DNA of 64,000 bases from Bacteroidota bacterium. GTDB taxonomy: Bacteria; Bacteroidota; Bacteroidia; NS11-12g; UBA955. The DNA is taken from the NCBI GenBank assembly GCA_025354385.1, contig JANXMZ010000061.1:29661-93660 (forward strand), in the 5' to 3' direction. The notes beneath the pieces are model-generated. The model saw only the letters and a program-made list of their open reading frames with translations. It did not search any database and was not told the DNA's origin. The position numbers and the translations under genes were made by a program. Shown in pieces: positions 35,847 to 44,271 of this stretch (the stretch's first letter is position 1; each line of letters starts with the position of its first letter).

Positions 35847-37676
35847 ATGAAAGCAATGAAGCGCATTATCCTCCTCATCCTCCCCTATAAAGGTTTGGCT
35901 GCGCTTAACATGCTTTTTAATTTGATTCAAATTATTGCAGGCCTTTTCTCTCTAGCCCTTTTGATGCCGCTGCTTGATTTCATGTTTAATAACAACAAGG
36001 AAGCCTTTAAAACCAAAGCGGTAGCAGCTGGTGGTGGCTCGGATTTTAATTCCTTGTACAATTCATTTATTACTTGGATGACTGAATATGTGCAGGATGA
36101 TAAAAAAGAGGCTTTGCTTCTCATTTGTATTGCACTTATTATAGCAACAGTTATAAAAAATGTGTCCCGCTATTTGGCTCTTTATTATTTGGTGATTTTA
36201 AGAAATAGGAGCATCCAAAACATTCGCAAAAATATTTTTAATAAAATATTAGCGTTGCCATTGTCATATTTTAGCAATGAAAAAAAAGGTGATTTAATAT
36301 CGCGCATGAGCAATGATGTGAAAGAAGTAGAATGGAGCATGATGTCGTCTTTAGAAGCCATTTTTAAAGAACCTGTCACCATTATTTTTTACGTTGGCAC
36401 TTTAATATTTATGAGTCCAGGGTTAACCCTTTTCGTTATAGCACTATTGCCAATAGCTGCGGGGTCCATTGCTTTATTAGGACGCTCGCTGCGCAGAAAA
36501 TCAAAACGCAACCAAGAACAACAAAGTATGGTACTTTCATTTTTAGAAGAATCATTGGGTGGCATGAGGGTTATTAAAGCCTTTGTAGCCGAAAATGTAT
36601 TCATGCAAAAATTCAATGTATTAAATGACAACTCCACCATTGCCAATATCAAGGTAAACCACCGTGGCGATTTGGCCTCTCCTATTTCCGAAACGCTCGC
36701 CATTATTGTGGCAGGGGTTATTTTATGGTTTGGCGGCAATATGGTATTTGAAGGAAAGCTGGTAGGTTCGGCTTTTTTGGCGTATTTCGCCATCTTCAGT
36801 CAAGTGATACCTCCTTTTAAACAACTGTCGCAAGCCTTTCCAATGGTGCAACGCGGTGCTGCTAGTTTAGATCGCTACGAAGAAATTCTAAATGCGGATA
36901 TTAAGATTATTGAACAACCCAATGCCGAGACTATAGACAAAGTTAATCATGCGATTGAATATAAAAATGTCAGTTTTGCTTATGGACATGAAACTGTTTT
37001 GCACCAAATTAATTTTACGGTTCCTAAAAATAAAAAGGTGGCGTTGGTAGGTGCAAGCGGCAGTGGCAAAAGTACCATTGCCGACTTATTACCACGCTTT
37101 TATGATGTTGCAGAAGGCCATATATTGATTGATGGCAAAGACATCAAAACACTCACTATAGATAGCTTGAGGTCTTCAATGGGTATTGTTTCGCAAGAAG
37201 CCATTTTATTTAACGATACCATTGCTAATAACATTATTTTTGGATTAGAAAATATTAGCCAAGAAGCTTTGGAGGAGGCCGCAAAATTGGCCAACGCCTA
37301 TGAGTTCATTGTTCAAACAGAAAATGGATTTGATACTATAATTGGCGAAAGGGGGAGCAAATTAAGTGGTGGTCAACGCCAACGCTTAGCCATCGCACGG
37401 GCTTTATTGCGCAATCCTGCTATTTTAATTTTAGATGAAGCTACCAGTGCTTTGGACAATGAAAGCGAAAAATTGGTGCAGCAGGCTTTGGATCATTTAC
37501 GACAAGACCGCACCACTTTAGTCATTGCGCATCGCTTAACCACTATTCAAGATGCCGATGAAATTATTGTTTTAGACAAGGGACATATTATTGAGCGCGG
37601 CAATCATTCGGATTTAATGGAAAAAAGAAGTGCTTATTTTAAATTATACAATACCTATAACGATGGTAAAATTTAA
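35847..37676 (+). CDS. ABC exporter, MsbA-like (membrane domain fused to ATPase)
   Basis: The start is taken at ATG 35847 (an in-frame TTG 9 nt earlier is unlikely), giving ~609 residues. The N-terminal half has six membrane segments; the ATPase has Walker A G-A-S-G-S-G-K-S-T, signature L-S-G-G-Q-R-Q-R and Walker B I-L-I-L-D-E-A-T-S. This half-transporter dimerises and exports lipids, peptides or drugs. Its last 14 nt overlap the RimB-like gene. Confidence 0.9.
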   Translation: MKAMKRIILLILPYKGLAALNMLFNLIQIIAGLFSLALLMPLLDFMFNNNKEAFKTKAVAAGGGSDFNSLYNSFITWMTEYVQDDKKEALLLICIALIIATVIKNVSRYLALYYLVILRNRSIQNIRKNIFNKILALPLSYFSNEKKGDLISRMSNDVKEVEWSMMSSLEAIFKEPVTIIFYVGTLIFMSPGLTLFVIALLPIAAGSIALLGRSLRRKSKRNQEQQSMVLSFLEESLGGMRVIKAFVAENVFMQKFNVLNDNSTIANIKVNHRGDLASPISETLAIIVAGVILWFGGNMVFEGKLVGSAFLAYFAIFSQVIPPFKQLSQAFPMVQRGAASLDRYEEILNADIKIIEQPNAETIDKVNHAIEYKNVSFAYGHETVLHQINFTVPKNKKVALVGASGSGKSTIADLLPRFYDVAEGHILIDGKDIKTLTIDSLRSSMGIVSQEAILFNDTIANNIIFGLENISQEALEEAAKLANAYEFIVQTENGFDTIIGERGSKLSGGQRQRLAIARALLRNPAILILDEATSALDNESEKLVQQALDHLRQDRTTLVIAHRLTTIQDADEIIVLDKGHIIERGNHSDLMEKRSAYFKLYNTYNDGKI

Positions 37677-38121
37677 AAACAAAATCATTATTGGAAATTC
37701 TGATAAAATTGATTTTCTAGAACTGGGTTTAGAAAACATAGGTTGTAAAATAGATACTGGTGCCGATACCTCCTCTATCCACTGCCACCATGTGCGTATC
37801 AGAGAAATTAACGGGGAGGAAGTACTTGTATTTCGCCTGCTCGACCCACGACATAAAGCCTACATAAAAAAAGATTGTATCACTAAATTTTTCAAAGAGA
37901 AAAAAATAAAGAATAGTTTTGGCGATCGCGAATACAGATACTTTGTTAAATTAAAAATTACTTTATTTGGTCAGGAAATAGAAACAGAATTTTCTTTGGC
38001 CAATAGGGCTGATATGAAGTTTCCGGTATTGTTGGGCAAAAAATTATTAGGGCAATTGTATATGGTAGATGTAGCTCAAAAAAATCTCTCATATAATCAC
38101 AAAAAAAACAAGCGACCATGA
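37663..38121 (+). CDS. rimB: Retropepsin-like aspartic protease, RimB family
   Basis: From ATG 37663 (152 residues). The D-T-G-A-D-T-S-S motif is the catalytic aspartate of retropepsin-like proteases and is followed by I-H-C-H-H. RimB-type proteases remove or process poly-glutamate tails added to S6 by RimK, and the adjacent gene encodes a RimK homologue. The gene overlaps the ABC exporter by 14 nt and RimK by 4 nt, so the three are co-expressed. Confidence 0.85.
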   Translation: MVKFKNKIIIGNSDKIDFLELGLENIGCKIDTGADTSSIHCHHVRIREINGEEVLVFRLLDPRHKAYIKKDCITKFFKEKKIKNSFGDREYRYFVKLKITLFGQEIETEFSLANRADMKFPVLLGKKLLGQLYMVDVAQKNLSYNHKKNKRP

Positions 38122-39002
38122 ACATCGTAGTATTATCGCGCAATCCAAATCTATACTCTACCAAGCGCTTGATAGAGGCAGCAGAGAAAAGGGGTCACAA
38201 TGCCCAAATCATTAGCCATACACATTGTTATGTGGTGATTGAAAAAGGAGCTCCTACCATTTTTCACAACAATAAATCTTTGCTTGATATTGATGCTGTA
38301 ATCCCACGTATTGGCGCCTCTGTTACTTATTACGGTTCCGCCATTATAAGACAATTTGAAGCACAAAAAATATACACTTCATTAACTGCTCAGGCTCTTA
38401 TAAGGAGTAGAGATAAATTAAGAACGCTGCAATTGTTGAGCATGGAAAATATTGCACTTCCAAAAACGGTATTTGCCCGTCACCCAGATGATATAGATCA
38501 TGTGATTAAACAAGTGGGGGGAGCTCCATTGATAATTAAATTAATTGAGGGTACGCAAGGCTTAGGTGTTGTGTTAGCTGAGACCAAAAAAGCTGCTAAA
38601 AGTGTTATAGAAGCTTTCTATGGTATGAACGCTAACTTCCTAGTGCAAGAGTTTGTTAAAGAAGCAAAGGGCAGCGATATACGCGCTTTTGTTGTTGGCG
38701 ATAAAGTGGTAGGCGCCATGGTTCGTCAAGGTAAAGAAGACGAATTTAGAAGTAACTTACACAGAGGTGGCACGAGTAAAGTTGTAAAATTAAGCGATGA
38801 TGAAGAAGAAGTAGCCATTAGGGCCTCTAGAGCACTTGGATTAAACATTGCGGGTGTAGATATGTTGCCAAGCGAAAGAGGTATGTTGGTGATTGAGGTT
38901 AATTCTTCGCCAGGTTTAGAAGGTATTGAAGCCGCTACTGGCAAAGACATTGCGGGTGAAATAATTCACTTTATTGAAAAGGATAAAAAACGTAAAAAAT
39001 AA
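38118..39002 (+). CDS. rimK: RimK-family ATP-grasp ligase (S6 glutamate ligase type)
   Basis: This 294-residue ATP-grasp protein has [15 protein letters not shown] near residues 135-150 (nucleotide-binding loop), F-L-V-Q-E-F-V-K-E and [12 protein letters not shown] at the active site, as in RimK. It adds glutamate to the C-terminus of ribosomal protein S6 or a related target. Paired with RimB through a 4-nt overlap. Confidence 0.92.
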   Translation: MNIVVLSRNPNLYSTKRLIEAAEKRGHNAQIISHTHCYVVIEKGAPTIFHNNKSLLDIDAVIPRIGASVTYYGSAIIRQFEAQKIYTSLTAQALIRSRDKLRTLQLLSMENIALPKTVFARHPDDIDHVIKQVGGAPLIIKLIEGTQGLGVVLAETKKAAKSVIEAFYGMNANFLVQEFVKEAKGSDIRAFVVGDKVVGAMVRQGKEDEFRSNLHRGGTSKVVKLSDDEEEVAIRASRALGLNIAGVDMLPSERGMLVIEVNSSPGLEGIEAATGKDIAGEIIHFIEKDKKRKK

Positions 39003-39066
39003 AACTCGATATTTATTTTAGAGTAAAATCCAAACCCATTCGTCTACCATATATATTGACGAAAAA

Positions 39067-39627
39067 ATGGAACTCATAATGACGGAAACAAAGCCGAATA
39101 TTATACAAACTGTAAACAGTTATGGCAAGCAGTTGCTAGGCTTTATAAGAGGCAAGGTTAAATCTGATGAAGATGCAGAAGATATCTTACAAGATGTTTG
39201 GTACCAGTTGAGCAATTTAACTGAGCTCGAAACCATAGAGAGCATGAGTGGTTGGCTTTACCGCGTTGCCCGCAATAAAATCACCGATTTATTTCGCAAA
39301 AAGAAAAGCGATTCACTGGAAGATTTCACCTTTCAAAGTGAGGATGGTGAATTGAATTTTAAAGACTTGTTATTGGCCGAAACAAGAACACCGGAAGATG
39401 AATTTTTCAAGAAAATATTTTGGGAAGAGTTAATGGAAGCTCTAGAAGAATTACCCGAAAAACAAAGTGAGGTCTTTGTATTGAATGAAGTTGAAGGCAT
39501 GAGTTTACAAGCCATTGCTGATTTAAAAAAAGAAAATCTTAAAACCATTATATCTCGCAAAGGTTATGCGACCAAATACTTGCGAGAGCGCCTAAATAAT
39601 TTATATCACGATTTTAAAAACTATTAA
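39067..39627 (+). CDS. ECF RNA polymerase sigma factor
   Basis: This sigma factor (186 residues from 39067, or 182 from ATG 39079) has region 2 (D-A-E-D-I-L-Q-D-V-W-Y-Q-L) and region 4 (L-P-E-K-Q-S-E-V-F-V-L-N-E-V-E-G-M-S-L-Q-A-I-A-D) motifs. Three small membrane or exported proteins follow within 1 kb. No anti-sigma gene is recognised, so one of those small proteins may hold that role. Confidence 0.92.
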   Translation: MELIMTETKPNIIQTVNSYGKQLLGFIRGKVKSDEDAEDILQDVWYQLSNLTELETIESMSGWLYRVARNKITDLFRKKKSDSLEDFTFQSEDGELNFKDLLLAETRTPEDEFFKKIFWEELMEALEELPEKQSEVFVLNEVEGMSLQAIADLKKENLKTIISRKGYATKYLRERLNNLYHDFKNY

Positions 39628-39637
39628 TATTACTACC

Positions 39638-39961
39638 ATGAGATTATCAAAAACAAGCAAATTCATATTCCTCCCCATTTTAGGAGCAGGCATCATAGCG
39701 CTATTGAGTTATTTAGTCATGTATTTGTGGAATGCTATTTTACCACAAGCATTAACGATTGCAAAACCTATTGATTTTTGGCAAGCTGCCGGTTTATTAG
39801 TACTTTGTAAAATACTTTTCGGAGGCTTTAAAGGTGGCCCAAACAAATACAAAAATGGCTATAACAAGCGTAACGAATGGAAAGAAAAAATGCAAAACAT
39901 GAGTGCCGAAGAAAGAGAGCAATTCAGAGCAGAATGGCGAAATCGTTGTGGCAGAAATTAA
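39638..39961 (+). CDS. Small membrane protein with N-M-S-x-E-E-R tail (paralogue A)
   Basis: This 107-residue protein has two hydrophobic helices (about 10-30, 48-64), then a basic cytoplasmic-like linker and a C-terminal helix Q-N-M-S-A-E-E-R-E-Q-F-R-A-E-W with a C-G near the end. The same tail pattern occurs in the next gene, so the two are paralogues. It starts 10 nt after the ECF sigma gene. I do not recognise a family; an anti-sigma or stress role is inferred from linkage. Confidence 0.7.
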   Translation: MRLSKTSKFIFLPILGAGIIALLSYLVMYLWNAILPQALTIAKPIDFWQAAGLLVLCKILFGGFKGGPNKYKNGYNKRNEWKEKMQNMSAEEREQFRAEWRNRCGRN

Positions 39962-39984
39962 ATTAAAAAACTTCAAACATTCGG

Positions 39985-40016
39985 AAAAGGAAATCAAAAT
40001 TTGATTTCCTTTTTTT
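39985..40016 (+). terminator. Rho-independent terminator
   Basis: AAAAGGAAATCAA-aat-TTGATTTCCTTTT hairpin followed by more T. It ends the sigma/paralogue A transcript and separates it from paralogue B. Confidence 0.85.
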
Positions 40017-40092
40017 ATTTTTAAATAATTAAAGTATTTTTTTGAATCATGCGTCTTCCTTCATATAATCAACAATTAAAATAAATTCAAAA

Positions 40093-40377
40093 ATGAAACA
40101 ATTTTTTAAAACCGTTTTGGCCGGATTCTTAACAGGCATTGCCTTGTTTATTTTGCCATTTTTTCTAGTTCGCGTATTTGTATTCTTCCTGTTAGTAGGT
40201 GCTATTTTTAAACTCATGTCTGGTGGCAGAAGAGGCATGCATTACCGTTATGCATTTGCTCACAAATTCCGCAATATGAGCGAAGAAGACCGTAAGACTT
40301 TTATGCAGAAACACGGCGGCAGATGCAGCTATTACGCAGACAATGAAAACACCAATAACAACGAAACAACAAAATAA
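40093..40377 (+). CDS. Small membrane protein with N-M-S-E-E-D-R tail (paralogue B)
   Basis: This 94-residue protein has a hydrophobic region (about residues 5-43, probably two helices) and a tail F-R-N-M-S-E-E-D-R-K-T-F-M-Q-K-H followed by G-G-R-C-S-Y-Y. It shares this tail with the 39638 gene. It lies between that gene's terminator and a small exported protein. Function unknown. Confidence 0.7.
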   Translation: MKQFFKTVLAGFLTGIALFILPFFLVRVFVFFLLVGAIFKLMSGGRRGMHYRYAFAHKFRNMSEEDRKTFMQKHGGRCSYYADNENTNNNETTK

Positions 40378-40384
40378 TTAAATC

Positions 40385-40549
40385 ATGAAAAAAGGAGCAA
40401 AAATATTCGTATTCCTAACAGCCATGCTGTTAACTGTGGCAGGATTAAAAGCCGCTAAAATGCACAGAATGGGTTATCAAAATGGAGGCGCTTGTCACTC
40501 GCAAAACATGCAACAACCTGGGGGCATGGACTGTCACAAATTTCAATAA
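40385..40549 (+). CDS. Small exported His/Cys/Met-rich protein (54 aa)
   Basis: This short ORF begins 7 nt after paralogue B. It has a signal peptide (M-K-K-G-A-K-I-F-V-F-L-T-A-M-L-L-T-V-A-G-L-K-A) and a mature part of about 31 residues rich in metal ligands: M-H-R-M, A-C-H-S, N-M-Q-Q-P-G-G-M-D-C-H-K. The two C-H pairs and several Met suggest metal binding. It is a plausible gene given the leader and operon position, but no family is known to me. Confidence 0.65.
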   Translation: MKKGAKIFVFLTAMLLTVAGLKAAKMHRMGYQNGGACHSQNMQQPGGMDCHKFQ

Positions 40550-40583
40550 GGATGGTTTGTGCTAGCCAACATCGTCAAATTTT

Positions 40584-40608
40584 AAATCCTTCCCATCGGG
40601 AAGGATTT
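40584..40608. terminator. Bidirectional hairpin between convergent genes
   Basis: AAATCCTTCCC-atc-GGGAAGGATTT, 11 perfect pairs, overlapping the stop codon of the minus-strand gene (40607-40609). Confidence 0.65.
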
Positions 40609-41266
40609 AGGATGGGCGCACGATTTTAAATCCAAAGTATGGACTTTTAAAAGCGCCATAAACACGCAACCAAACTGGCAGCATCATCTCGGTACCGCGG
40701 GCCGAGCTGATATCACCAAGGTCAATAATATCAGTCCAGCCAAACTGATTCAGAATTGTAACCGCTTGGGTTTTGGCTTCCGCATTATTACCACTCACAA
40801 ACATGGTAACATCTCCTCCACTTTTATTGGCATTTACCATCACATCTGCAGTTACAATATTTAAAGATTTTACAACATGTGCTTCTGGTAATAATTGCTG
40901 AATAGCTTCACCTAAGGAATTGGTATTGCAATATTCTGGATTCAATGTTGGTGGCATTCCTTTTGAAAAATCCAACGCATTGCTAATATCAAGAATGGTC
41001 TTTCCCTTAAAATTTTCGGTGCCTGCCTGTTTAAAAACTTCTAAGGTTATTTCGCCTTTGGTACAATTAAATACGAGTTCTCCGAAAGCAGCAGCATCTG
41101 CAAATGTGCCTGTACTGGCAAGGTTGCCATTTTCTGCAACCCATGCCAAAGCTTTTTCATTGTTGTTGGTTCTACTGCCCATCATTACTTGATAGCCCAG
41201 TTGAATTAATTTGGATGCGATGGCCTTTCCAACCATGCCAGTTCCTAAAACGCTTATTTTTTGCAT
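40607..41266 (-). CDS. NAD(P)-binding oxidoreductase, F420-dependent reductase-like
   Basis: This 219-residue protein has an N-terminal Rossmann fold with the dinucleotide motif G-T-G-M-V-G-K-A (I-S-V-L-G-T-G-M-V-G). The layout (N-C-T-K-G then D-I-S-N-A-L-D-F-S) matches the NADP oxidoreductase/coenzyme-F420-like family, which in non-methanogens uses NADPH. It is divergent from an HxlR regulator that likely controls it. Confidence 0.85.
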   Translation of the reverse strand: MQKISVLGTGMVGKAIASKLIQLGYQVMMGSRTNNNEKALAWVAENGNLASTGTFADAAAFGELVFNCTKGEITLEVFKQAGTENFKGKTILDISNALDFSKGMPPTLNPEYCNTNSLGEAIQQLLPEAHVVKSLNIVTADVMVNANKSGGDVTMFVSGNNAEAKTQAVTILNQFGWTDIIDLGDISSARGTEMMLPVWLRVYGAFKSPYFGFKIVRPS

Positions 41267-41302
41267 ATTTTTAAAATTGGTTTATTACTATAGTTAGTAT
41301 AG

Positions 41303-41333
41303 TTGCAAACTTAATGACAGTTATTTACCTTTG
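41303..41333 (+). promoter_or_regulatory. Promoter of the HxlR gene
   Basis: TTG (41303-41305), 20 nt, TACCTTTG (41326-41333), a full Bacteroidota match, 40 nt before the ATG. Confidence 0.65.
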
Positions 41334-41336
41334 CAA
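41306..41336 (-). promoter_or_regulatory. Promoter of the NAD(P)-binding gene
   Basis: On the minus strand TTG (41336-41334), 20 nt, TAAGTTTG (41313-41306). It interleaves with the + promoter 41303-41333. Confidence 0.6.
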
Positions 41337-41339
41337 TAG

Positions 41340-41355
41340 CTGTCAAATTTGACAG
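41340..41355. promoter_or_regulatory. HxlR operator candidate
   Basis: CTGTCAAATTTGACAG is a perfect 16-bp palindrome at the predicted transcription start; a further TGACAG half-site is at 41315. A second palindrome ACTATA-gttag-TATAGT lies at 41287-41303. Confidence 0.6.
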
Positions 41356-41372
41356 TACCAAAAATATAGATT

Positions 41373-41744
41373 ATGATTATAAAAGGGAAGGAATTTGTTT
41401 ATAAAATTAAGGGTGAAACCTTTCACTGCGCAATGGATGTTACCATGAATTTTATTGGTGGCAAATGGAAAACAGTCGTACTTTGGTATCTGCGCAATAA
41501 AACACTGCGCTTTGGCGAACTTAAAAAACAAATTCCAGATATCACAGAAAAAATGTTGAGCATTCAATTAAAAAAAATGGAAGCTGATGGTTTATTAAAA
41601 AGAGATGTATATGTCGAAGTGCCTTTGAGAGTTGAATACTCCCTGACTGATTTCGGAAAAAGTTTAACCCCTATTTTAGAAGCCATTTCAAAATGGGGCA
41701 GAAATTATGGTGATACAGAGGGTCAATTAAAGGAGGTTTTTTAA
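41373..41744 (+). CDS. HxlR-family winged-helix regulator
   Basis: This 123-residue MarR-like protein has the HxlR core: I-G-G-K-W-K-T-V-V-L-W-Y-L, L-R-F-G-E-L-K-K-Q-I-P-D-I-T-E-K-M-L-S-I-Q-L-K-K-M-E and E-Y-S-L-T-D-F-G. Cys19, just before the domain, is in the place where redox-sensing members (YodB type) carry a reactive cysteine. It probably represses itself and the divergent oxidoreductase, sensing electrophiles or oxidants. Confidence 0.92.
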   Translation: MIIKGKEFVYKIKGETFHCAMDVTMNFIGGKWKTVVLWYLRNKTLRFGELKKQIPDITEKMLSIQLKKMEADGLLKRDVYVEVPLRVEYSLTDFGKSLTPILEAISKWGRNYGDTEGQLKEVF

Positions 41745-41774
41745 AAGAAAGTGCTTGTGAAATAATTTGTTTTC

Positions 41775-41799
41775 AATAAATGAAACCTCATTTATTTTT
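41775..41799 (+). terminator. Terminator after hxlR-like gene
   Basis: AATAAATGA-aacc-TCATTTATT followed by TTTA. Confidence 0.6.
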
Positions 41800-41813
41800 A
41801 AAATTATTCTTTT

Positions 41814-42797
41814 CTATTTAGCATCTGCAAAACGCACTACCACATTGTCTACAGGTTTTAGTGTTTTTAGATACTCAAATATGGCTTCTAAATCTTCGGT
41901 CTTCATACCAGCATACATAGTCCATGGCATCACAGTTTGAAATTCTCCTTTGGCCATATCTACAGAAGGTATTGTATATCCCGAATCTGAATAGGTTTTA
42001 AATCTTTTGACAAAAGCCTCTTTGGTCCAATTGCCCAACCCGCTTGCGTGAGGTGTAATATTGGGCGATACCGCCTTTTTGCCATTGCCAAAATTAAATT
42101 CAAAACCACCGGCAAACTCCTCCCCTACAACCTTGCCCTTTTCTTGCTTGGTATGGCATTCTCTGCATGCGCATGCGGTGGTCATGTATTTTCCGTATGC
42201 TATAACATCTGTTGGCTCAGGACGTTTTTGTAAATTGGCTTTATCGGGTATGGTATTGATGATGAAATTTAAAGGAAAATCTGGCACCGACTCAGGGTTC
42301 ACCTGATCAACCGATTTAAGGGTCCTGACGTAGGCAATAACTGCTTTTATATCCTCCTCATCCAATTGTGCATAATATTTATAGGGCATCACCGGAAACA
42401 AGGCTTTATTGTCCTTATTCACGCCAGTTGTAATAGTTCTAAAAATTTCCCCATCCGTCCATTTACCTATATTAAAAGGTGTAATATTTTTGGAAACATA
42501 ACTGCCCGGAAAACCAAATCTCTGATCGAAAACCTCTCCACCTTTGCCAATTTTATCGTGAACAATTGGTCCTGAAAATTTAGACCAGTCGCGCTCACTG
42601 TGACAGTCCATGCAAACCATCACATGGTTGGCCAAATACTCTCCCCGCGCCACCATTTCTGGAGTGGCTGTAATTTTAATGTCGGGAGCGGCACCAACAT
42701 TGGGCAAGACGGTCTTAACATAAGTGAGTAAACCAGCAATGCTAACTACCACTATTAAGAGGGTAATTTTAATGCTTTTGAAAATTTTAGATTTCAT
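41814..42797 (-). CDS. Dihaem c-type cytochrome
   Basis: This 327-residue protein has an uncleaved-looking hydrophobic N-terminus (residues 9-27). The first haem motif is C-M-D-C-H (62-66), the second C-R-E-C-H about 150 residues later, each in a class I cytochrome domain with P-Y-K-Y-Y/P-W-T-M-Y axial-Met segments. It carries electrons in the periplasm; similar proteins feed alcohol or sugar dehydrogenases, but no partner is encoded nearby. Confidence 0.88.
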   Translation of the reverse strand: MKSKIFKSIKITLLIVVVSIAGLLTYVKTVLPNVGAAPDIKITATPEMVARGEYLANHVMVCMDCHSERDWSKFSGPIVHDKIGKGGEVFDQRFGFPGSYVSKNITPFNIGKWTDGEIFRTITTGVNKDNKALFPVMPYKYYAQLDEEDIKAVIAYVRTLKSVDQVNPESVPDFPLNFIINTIPDKANLQKRPEPTDVIAYGKYMTTACACRECHTKQEKGKVVGEEFAGGFEFNFGNGKKAVSPNITPHASGLGNWTKEAFVKRFKTYSDSGYTIPSVDMAKGEFQTVMPWTMYAGMKTEDLEAIFEYLKTLKPVDNVVVRFADAK

Positions 42798-43011
42798 ATG
42801 ATATGTATTTTTTTAAAGTTTCAAAAAATAAAAGAACCTAACGGTGGTAAAAATGATTCTGTTAGTTATCGTCAGAAAAATCGCTAATAATTTGACAAAC
42901 ATAGTATTAATTTTGAATTCCTTACTTAATATTTTATTTTTTTATGACTCAATTTCCACATAGCAAGTAATTCTCAAAAAAAAATAGTAGGTTCGTAAGC
43001 CTTCAAAAAAT

Positions 43012-44265
43012 ATGAGTCAGAATAGTCAGGTTACATGTCCCAATTGCAAGCATCAGTTCAGTATAGAAAGTGCTTTAACAGCCGATATTGAAAAGGAAAT
43101 TGCAGAGAAATTAAAAAAGGAATTCAATGAAAAGTGGGTGAGTGAAAAACGCAAGGCTGATGATCAAATTAAGCTGCAAAAAGAGCAAATCGAAACAGAT
43201 CGAAAAAAGCTGATGGAGGAGCAAGCCATAGAACTTGCCAATCGCAAAAAAGAGGTAGAGGAACAGGTGAGACTGAAACTGAGCAAAGAAAATGAATTGC
43301 AAATTGAGTTTTATAAAAAACAGAATGAAGAGAATGAGGAAAAACTTAAAAACTTGCGCAAACTTGAAGTAGAAAAAATGGAAATTCAACAACGCATGAA
43401 AGATTTAGAAAATCAACATGAGTTGGATACTAAAAAATTATTACTAGAAAAAGAAAACGAGCTGAAAGAGCGCATTAGCAAAGAAGCCGACCAGAAAAAT
43501 GAAATGCGTTTGAAAGAGTTTCAGAAAAAAATTGACGACCAGAATCGGTTGATTGAAGAAATGAAACGCAAATCGGAGCAGGGCAGCATGCAAATGCAAG
43601 GCGAGGTTCAGGAATTAGCACTCGAAGAAATGTTGAAACAAATTTTCCCTTTCGATGATATTAGCGAAGTGGGCAAAGGCGTAAAAGGAGCCGATCTTAT
43701 TCAAACCGTAAAAAACGGATTGGGTCAACCCTGTGGCACGATTATTTGGGAAAGCAAGCGTACCAAAGATTTTCAACCCTTATGGATAGAAAAATTCAAG
43801 GCAGATTTTAGACAAAGTGGAGGTGATGTTGGCGTTATAGTAACCCAAGCCATGCCAAAAGACATGGAGGGTTTTGGCATAAAAGAGGGCGTCTATATTT
43901 GTCAGTTCCACGAGGCCAGAAGCTTGGCTTTAATCCTGAGACAAACCCTGATCAAAATAAGCGAAGCCAATGCCTCGCAAGAAAATAAAGGCGAAAAAAT
44001 GACCATGCTCTATCATTATCTTACAGGTAATGAATTTAAGCATCAGATAGAAGCCATTTCAGAAGGATTTATGAGTTTGAAAACAGAAATTACACGAGAA
44101 AAAATTGCCATGGAGCGCCTTTGGAAAGAAAGAGAAAAACAAATAGAAAAAGTACTGATTAATACCGTTGGCATGTATGGCAGTATTAAAGGTATTGCAG
44201 GTAGCGCCATTGCAGAAATAAAGGGACTAGAAATAGGCGGCAATATGGAACCATTGGAAGACTAA
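43012..44265 (+). CDS. DUF2130 protein: zinc ribbon, long coiled coil, nuclease-like domain
   Basis: This 417-residue protein starts with C-P-N-C-K-H-Q-F (half of a zinc ribbon), then a strongly charged coiled coil (about 20-200), then DUF2130 (about 210-400) with G-T-I-I-W-E-S-K-R-T-K-D-F, a restriction-endonuclease-like core (acid-x-K). The family resembles RmuC in layout and is suspected to act on DNA, but no reaction is established. It lies 6 nt before mnmH. Confidence 0.88.
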   Translation: MSQNSQVTCPNCKHQFSIESALTADIEKEIAEKLKKEFNEKWVSEKRKADDQIKLQKEQIETDRKKLMEEQAIELANRKKEVEEQVRLKLSKENELQIEFYKKQNEENEEKLKNLRKLEVEKMEIQQRMKDLENQHELDTKKLLLEKENELKERISKEADQKNEMRLKEFQKKIDDQNRLIEEMKRKSEQGSMQMQGEVQELALEEMLKQIFPFDDISEVGKGVKGADLIQTVKNGLGQPCGTIIWESKRTKDFQPLWIEKFKADFRQSGGDVGVIVTQAMPKDMEGFGIKEGVYICQFHEARSLALILRQTLIKISEANASQENKGEKMTMLYHYLTGNEFKHQIEAISEGFMSLKTEITREKIAMERLWKEREKQIEKVLINTVGMYGSIKGIAGSAIAEIKGLEIGGNMEPLED

Positions 44266-44271
44266 AACAAA

